In this document: piece by piece, positions 7,987 to 9,333 of the stretch | Position numbering within the stretch: position 1 is the stretch's first letter | Layout: the number at the start of each line of letters is the position of its first letter | Origin: Leptolyngbya sp. SIO4C5 | GTDB lineage: Bacteria; Cyanobacteriota; Cyanobacteriia; Phormidesmidales; Phormidesmidaceae | Direction of reading: 5' to 3' | Length of the DNA stretch: 9,333 bases | Assembly (NCBI GenBank): GCA_010671965.1 | Contig: JAAHIC010000119.1 | Location: forward strand, 1-9,333 | The notes under the pieces: model-generated | The model's input: the letters and a program-made list of their open reading frames with translations, nothing else | Databases searched by the model: none | What the model was told of the DNA's origin: nothing | Program-made: the position numbers and the translations under genes

Positions 7987-8006
7987 GTTTTCGTTTAGTT
8001 TTCGTT
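7987..8006. repeat. Two tandem GTTTTCGTT copies with 11-bp period
   Basis: GTTTTCGTT occurs at 7987-7995 and 7998-8006, exactly one helical turn apart, in an AT-rich 156-bp spacer between dtd and the HAD gene. Paired 9-10 base repeats at an 11-bp period are typical of OmpR-type response-regulator sites. The core does not match the cyanobacterial RpaB (HLR1, TTACA) or Pho box (TTAACC) motifs. It lies about 115 bp upstream of the HAD ATG. Confidence 0.35.
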
Positions 8007-8029
8007 AATGTAATAAATGCGGTATGCAG

Positions 8030-8479
8030 CTAAGCAGACTCTCGCTCTAGCAGCAGCGTCACCGGTCCATCATTCTCGATTGCAACCTGCATCATGGCCC
8101 CAAACTGCCCAGTTTCTACACGCAAACCGCTCTGCCGCAGCTTCTGCACGAATAGCTCATACAGAGCCGCTGCTGCCTTCGGGGCCGCCGCCTGATCAAA
8201 TGAGGGCCGCCGCCCCTTACGACAGTCCCCGTACAGCGTAAATTGACTGACCACTAGCAGTTCTCCCTCAATATCCTGAACCGACTGTGTCCAGCGTCCA
8301 GTCGAAGTATCAGGAAACAGGCGCAGGTCTAAGCACTTGCGTACCATCCAGTCGAGTTCAACTTCAGTGTCAGTCGCAGCGATTCCCACCAGCAAATTTA
8401 GTCCCGGCCCAATCCGGCCTACCACTTCGCCCTCAACCTCAACCTGCGAGGACTTGACCCGCTGTATCACCACCCGCAT
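8030..8479 (-). CDS. dtd: D-aminoacyl-tRNA deacylase
   Basis: Cytosolic proofreading enzyme that hydrolyses D-amino acids (and glycine mischarged on tRNA-Ala) from tRNA. The 149-residue length equals the family norm. Signature segments are all present: N-terminal [21 protein letters not shown], the active-site SQFTLYGD (78-85), RKGRRPSF (87-94), [10 protein letters not shown] (123-132) and the NDGPVT motif (136-141), whose Gly138-cisPro139 pair gives chiral selectivity. It starts at ATG 8479, 4 bp after the HIT gene stop, with only a weak AAG purine patch, so it is probably translated through coupling with the upstream gene. It is the last gene of the apparent cobW-like/HIT/dtd operon. No clear terminator follows; a 156-bp AT-rich spacer precedes the HAD gene. 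It has no HIP1 site. Confidence 0.96.
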   Translation of the reverse strand: MRVVIQRVKSSQVEVEGEVVGRIGPGLNLLVGIAATDTEVELDWMVRKCLDLRLFPDTSTGRWTQSVQDIEGELLVVSQFTLYGDCRKGRRPSFDQAAAPKAAAALYELFVQKLRQSGLRVETGQFGAMMQVAIENDGPVTLLLERESA

Positions 8480-8483
8480 AGAC

Positions 8484-8951
8484 TTAAGCTGGCTGATTCG
8501 CTAAACACTGTCGCACCTTGACCGCTGCGGCCTCAGCCTCAGTAGGCGCAGGTGGCTTTTGCAAGGCCCGAAAGACCTGCAGCTCCAGTCCGACTAGGCC
8601 CAGTTCTTCTTTAGTGCCATAGCGCGGCTGCAGCAGAAAGTGAACATGGTGAGGCGCGTCGTCATCCCACAGATTGATATACACTCGCTTAGCCCCTAAT
8701 GCTACCCGCATGGCAGTGGTGAGACGCTGCAGAAACAGGCCCAGCGAGGCCGCTTCATTAGCGCTCAAGTCGGCCAGTTCCTCACGGTGAATCTTAGTCT
8801 TGACCACAATAGCGCCAACCCCATACGGCCCTAAACAGTGGTCAGCCAGCCACCACTCGTTTTCGGCAATTACGCCGCCCGGGACTGCAACTTGTCCCTG
8901 CAGCGTTTGACAAGCGAGGCAGTCGGGATGTGAGAGAGCGCTATTTGCCAA
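8484..8951 (-). CDS. HIT-family nucleotide hydrolase/transferase-like protein
   Basis: HIT proteins bind nucleotides and hydrolyse or transfer phosphoramidate, dinucleoside polyphosphate or similar bonds. From the proposed start the product has 155 residues, with a zinc-type CLAC pair (C11, C14), [14 protein letters not shown] (26-39), [15 protein letters not shown] (49-63) and the HIT motif region [13 protein letters not shown] (99-111). The canonical HxHxHxx is reduced to H102-V-H104-F-L-L, so the third histidine is a leucine while the usual nucleophile H104 remains. The substrate is unknown. Start: TTG at 8951 overlaps the end of the CobW-like gene by 11 bases and is preceded by purine-rich GGGGTAAGGGG. 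An ATG at 9017 is in frame but would add 22 residues with no HIT character that lie inside the upstream gene. The stop is 4 bp before dtd. Family good, start moderate. Confidence 0.82.
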   Translation of the reverse strand: MANSALSHPDCLACQTLQGQVAVPGGVIAENEWWLADHCLGPYGVGAIVVKTKIHREELADLSANEAASLGLFLQRLTTAMRVALGAKRVYINLWDDDAPHHVHFLLQPRYGTKEELGLVGLELQVFRALQKPPAPTEAEAAAVKVRQCLANQPA

Positions 8952-9333
8952 ACCCCTTACCCCGACTAGCCGACGGTACGCAAAGACAGCTATTGAGCTG
9001 TTCCCGCAGTTTGGCATGATCGAGATTTTGACCAATCAGCACAAGCTGATTTTTCGGCGTTTCGGTCCACTGGTCGTCATCGAGGGAAAAGCGCTTGCCG
9101 CTGAGGTGGAAGATATGACGCTTAGGACTTTCATCAAACCAGAGAATGCCTTTGGCGCGGAAGATACTTTCCGGCAGCTGGTTGTCTAAAAAGTACTGAA
9201 ACTTACGGATAGCAAAGGGGCGATCGCTTTGGAATGACAGAGATGTGAAGCCATCAACAGCTAGGTGGTCAGAATGATGATGGTGGTGCTCATGGTCACT
9301 GTGAGCACGACCATGACCATGAGCACCACCATC
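8941..9333 (-). CDS. CobW/COG0523 GTPase, C-terminal part (5' end outside window)
   Basis: Open leftward from the window edge for 130 codons to TAG at 8941-8943, with no start in view because the N-terminal GTPase domain lies beyond base 9333. The fragment begins with a histidine-rich linker (HGHGRAHSDHEHHHHHSDH, 5-23), then the CobW C-terminal domain: DGFTSLSF (27-34), RPFAIRKFQYFLDNQLPESI (38-57), RAKGILWFDE (59-68), HIFHLSGKRF (73-82) and a final LVLIGQNLDHAKLREQL. COG0523 proteins are metal-delivery GTPases, most often for zinc or cobalt; the His linker supports metal binding. The substrate cannot be told without the N-terminal domain. The C-terminal 14 residues ([15 protein letters not shown] region) are an extension whose last codons overlap the HIT start. 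The histidine codons lie within a perfect inverted repeat at the window end. Confidence 0.88.
   Translation of the reverse strand, partial: DGGAHGHGRAHSDHEHHHHHSDHLAVDGFTSLSFQSDRPFAIRKFQYFLDNQLPESIFRAKGILWFDESPKRHIFHLSGKRFSLDDDQWTETPKNQLVLIGQNLDHAKLREQLNSCLCVPSASRGKGFGK
9279..9333. repeat. Perfect 20-bp inverted repeat at the right edge
   Basis: GATGGTGGTGCTCATGGTCA (9279-9298) is the exact reverse complement of 9314-9333, around a 15-base loop (CTGTGAGCACGACCA). It lies inside the histidine-rich coding segment. The right arm ends on the last base of the window, so it may continue outside. It could form a cruciform or, alternatively, mark a fold-back assembly or library artefact. Confidence 0.75.

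Larger units (their letters stand above)
261..9227. repeat. Dispersed HIP1 octamers (GCGATCGC)
   Basis: Nineteen exact copies of GCGATCGC start at 261, 642, 1503, 1905, 2420, 3931, 4479, 4719, 5064, 5196, 5353, 5443, 5512, 6013, 6390, 6448, 7296, 7605 and 9220. The count is about two per kb against about 0.015 per kb by chance. This palindrome is a hallmark of many cyanobacterial genomes. It is densest in bioF and missing from 1-260, from 2428-3930 in metH and from 7613-9219 (dtd/HIT). Its function is not settled. Confidence 0.9.

Noticed and set aside
8952..9035. HIT protein beginning at 9035 or 9017
   Set aside because: This stretch is the coding sequence of the CobW C-terminus in another frame, and the translated residues show no HIT-family character before about 8949.
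261..9227. GCGATCGC sites as evidence of a restriction-modification system
   Set aside because: Their abundance is the known HIP1 feature of cyanobacteria and no methylase or nuclease gene is present in the window.

Overview
The window is almost certainly chromosomal DNA of a cyanobacterium. The octamer GCGATCGC (HIP1) occurs 19 times in 9.3 kb, where chance would predict well under one copy. The gene families also fit: a cyanobacterial-type MetH, a DUF1802 protein, a HAD phosphatase beginning with a CDFDGP motif, and a CobW-type GTPase with a histidine-rich linker. Genus cannot be assigned from this sequence. The content is mostly housekeeping or conserved accessory metabolism. I see no phage, transposase, CRISPR, tRNA or rRNA.

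Layout, left to right. Bases 1-130 carry a leftward-reading fragment that looks like the signal peptide and mature N-terminus of an unrelated exported protein. It is joined abruptly to the first ~200 codons of an ABC-F ATPase gene (to 728, leftward). The join destroys both genes, and the G+C of the end segment (about 66%) is higher than that of the adjoining ABC-F DNA (about 55%). A divergent 218-bp intergenic region (729-946) holds an imperfect hairpin and a possible -10 box. metH follows rightward (947-4585); it has an unusual low-complexity insert between its B12-binding and activation domains. Next, also rightward, come a small predicted exported protein of unknown function (4696-5166) and bioF (5170-6342), separated by 3 bp and probably translationally coupled.

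From 6351 to the right edge every gene reads leftward: a DUF1802 protein (6351-6932), a HAD-family phosphatase (7079-7873), and a compact cluster of dtd (8030-8479), a HIT-family protein (8484-8951) and the 3' part of a CobW/COG0523 GTPase (8941-9333, running off the window). The last three overlap or nearly touch, so they are likely one operon in the order cobW-like, HIT, dtd. bioF and the DUF1802 gene converge with 8 bp between their stop codons. The final 55 bases form a perfect 20-bp inverted repeat ending on the last base.

Functionally, MetH makes methionine with a cobalamin cofactor, BioF makes a biotin precursor, Dtd proofreads D-aminoacyl-tRNAs, and the CobW-like protein is probably a metal chaperone. 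No single pathway links them. The least explained items are the exported protein paired with bioF, the metH linker insert, and the two window ends, which both look like rearrangement or assembly boundaries. I do not see a convincing new multi-gene system.
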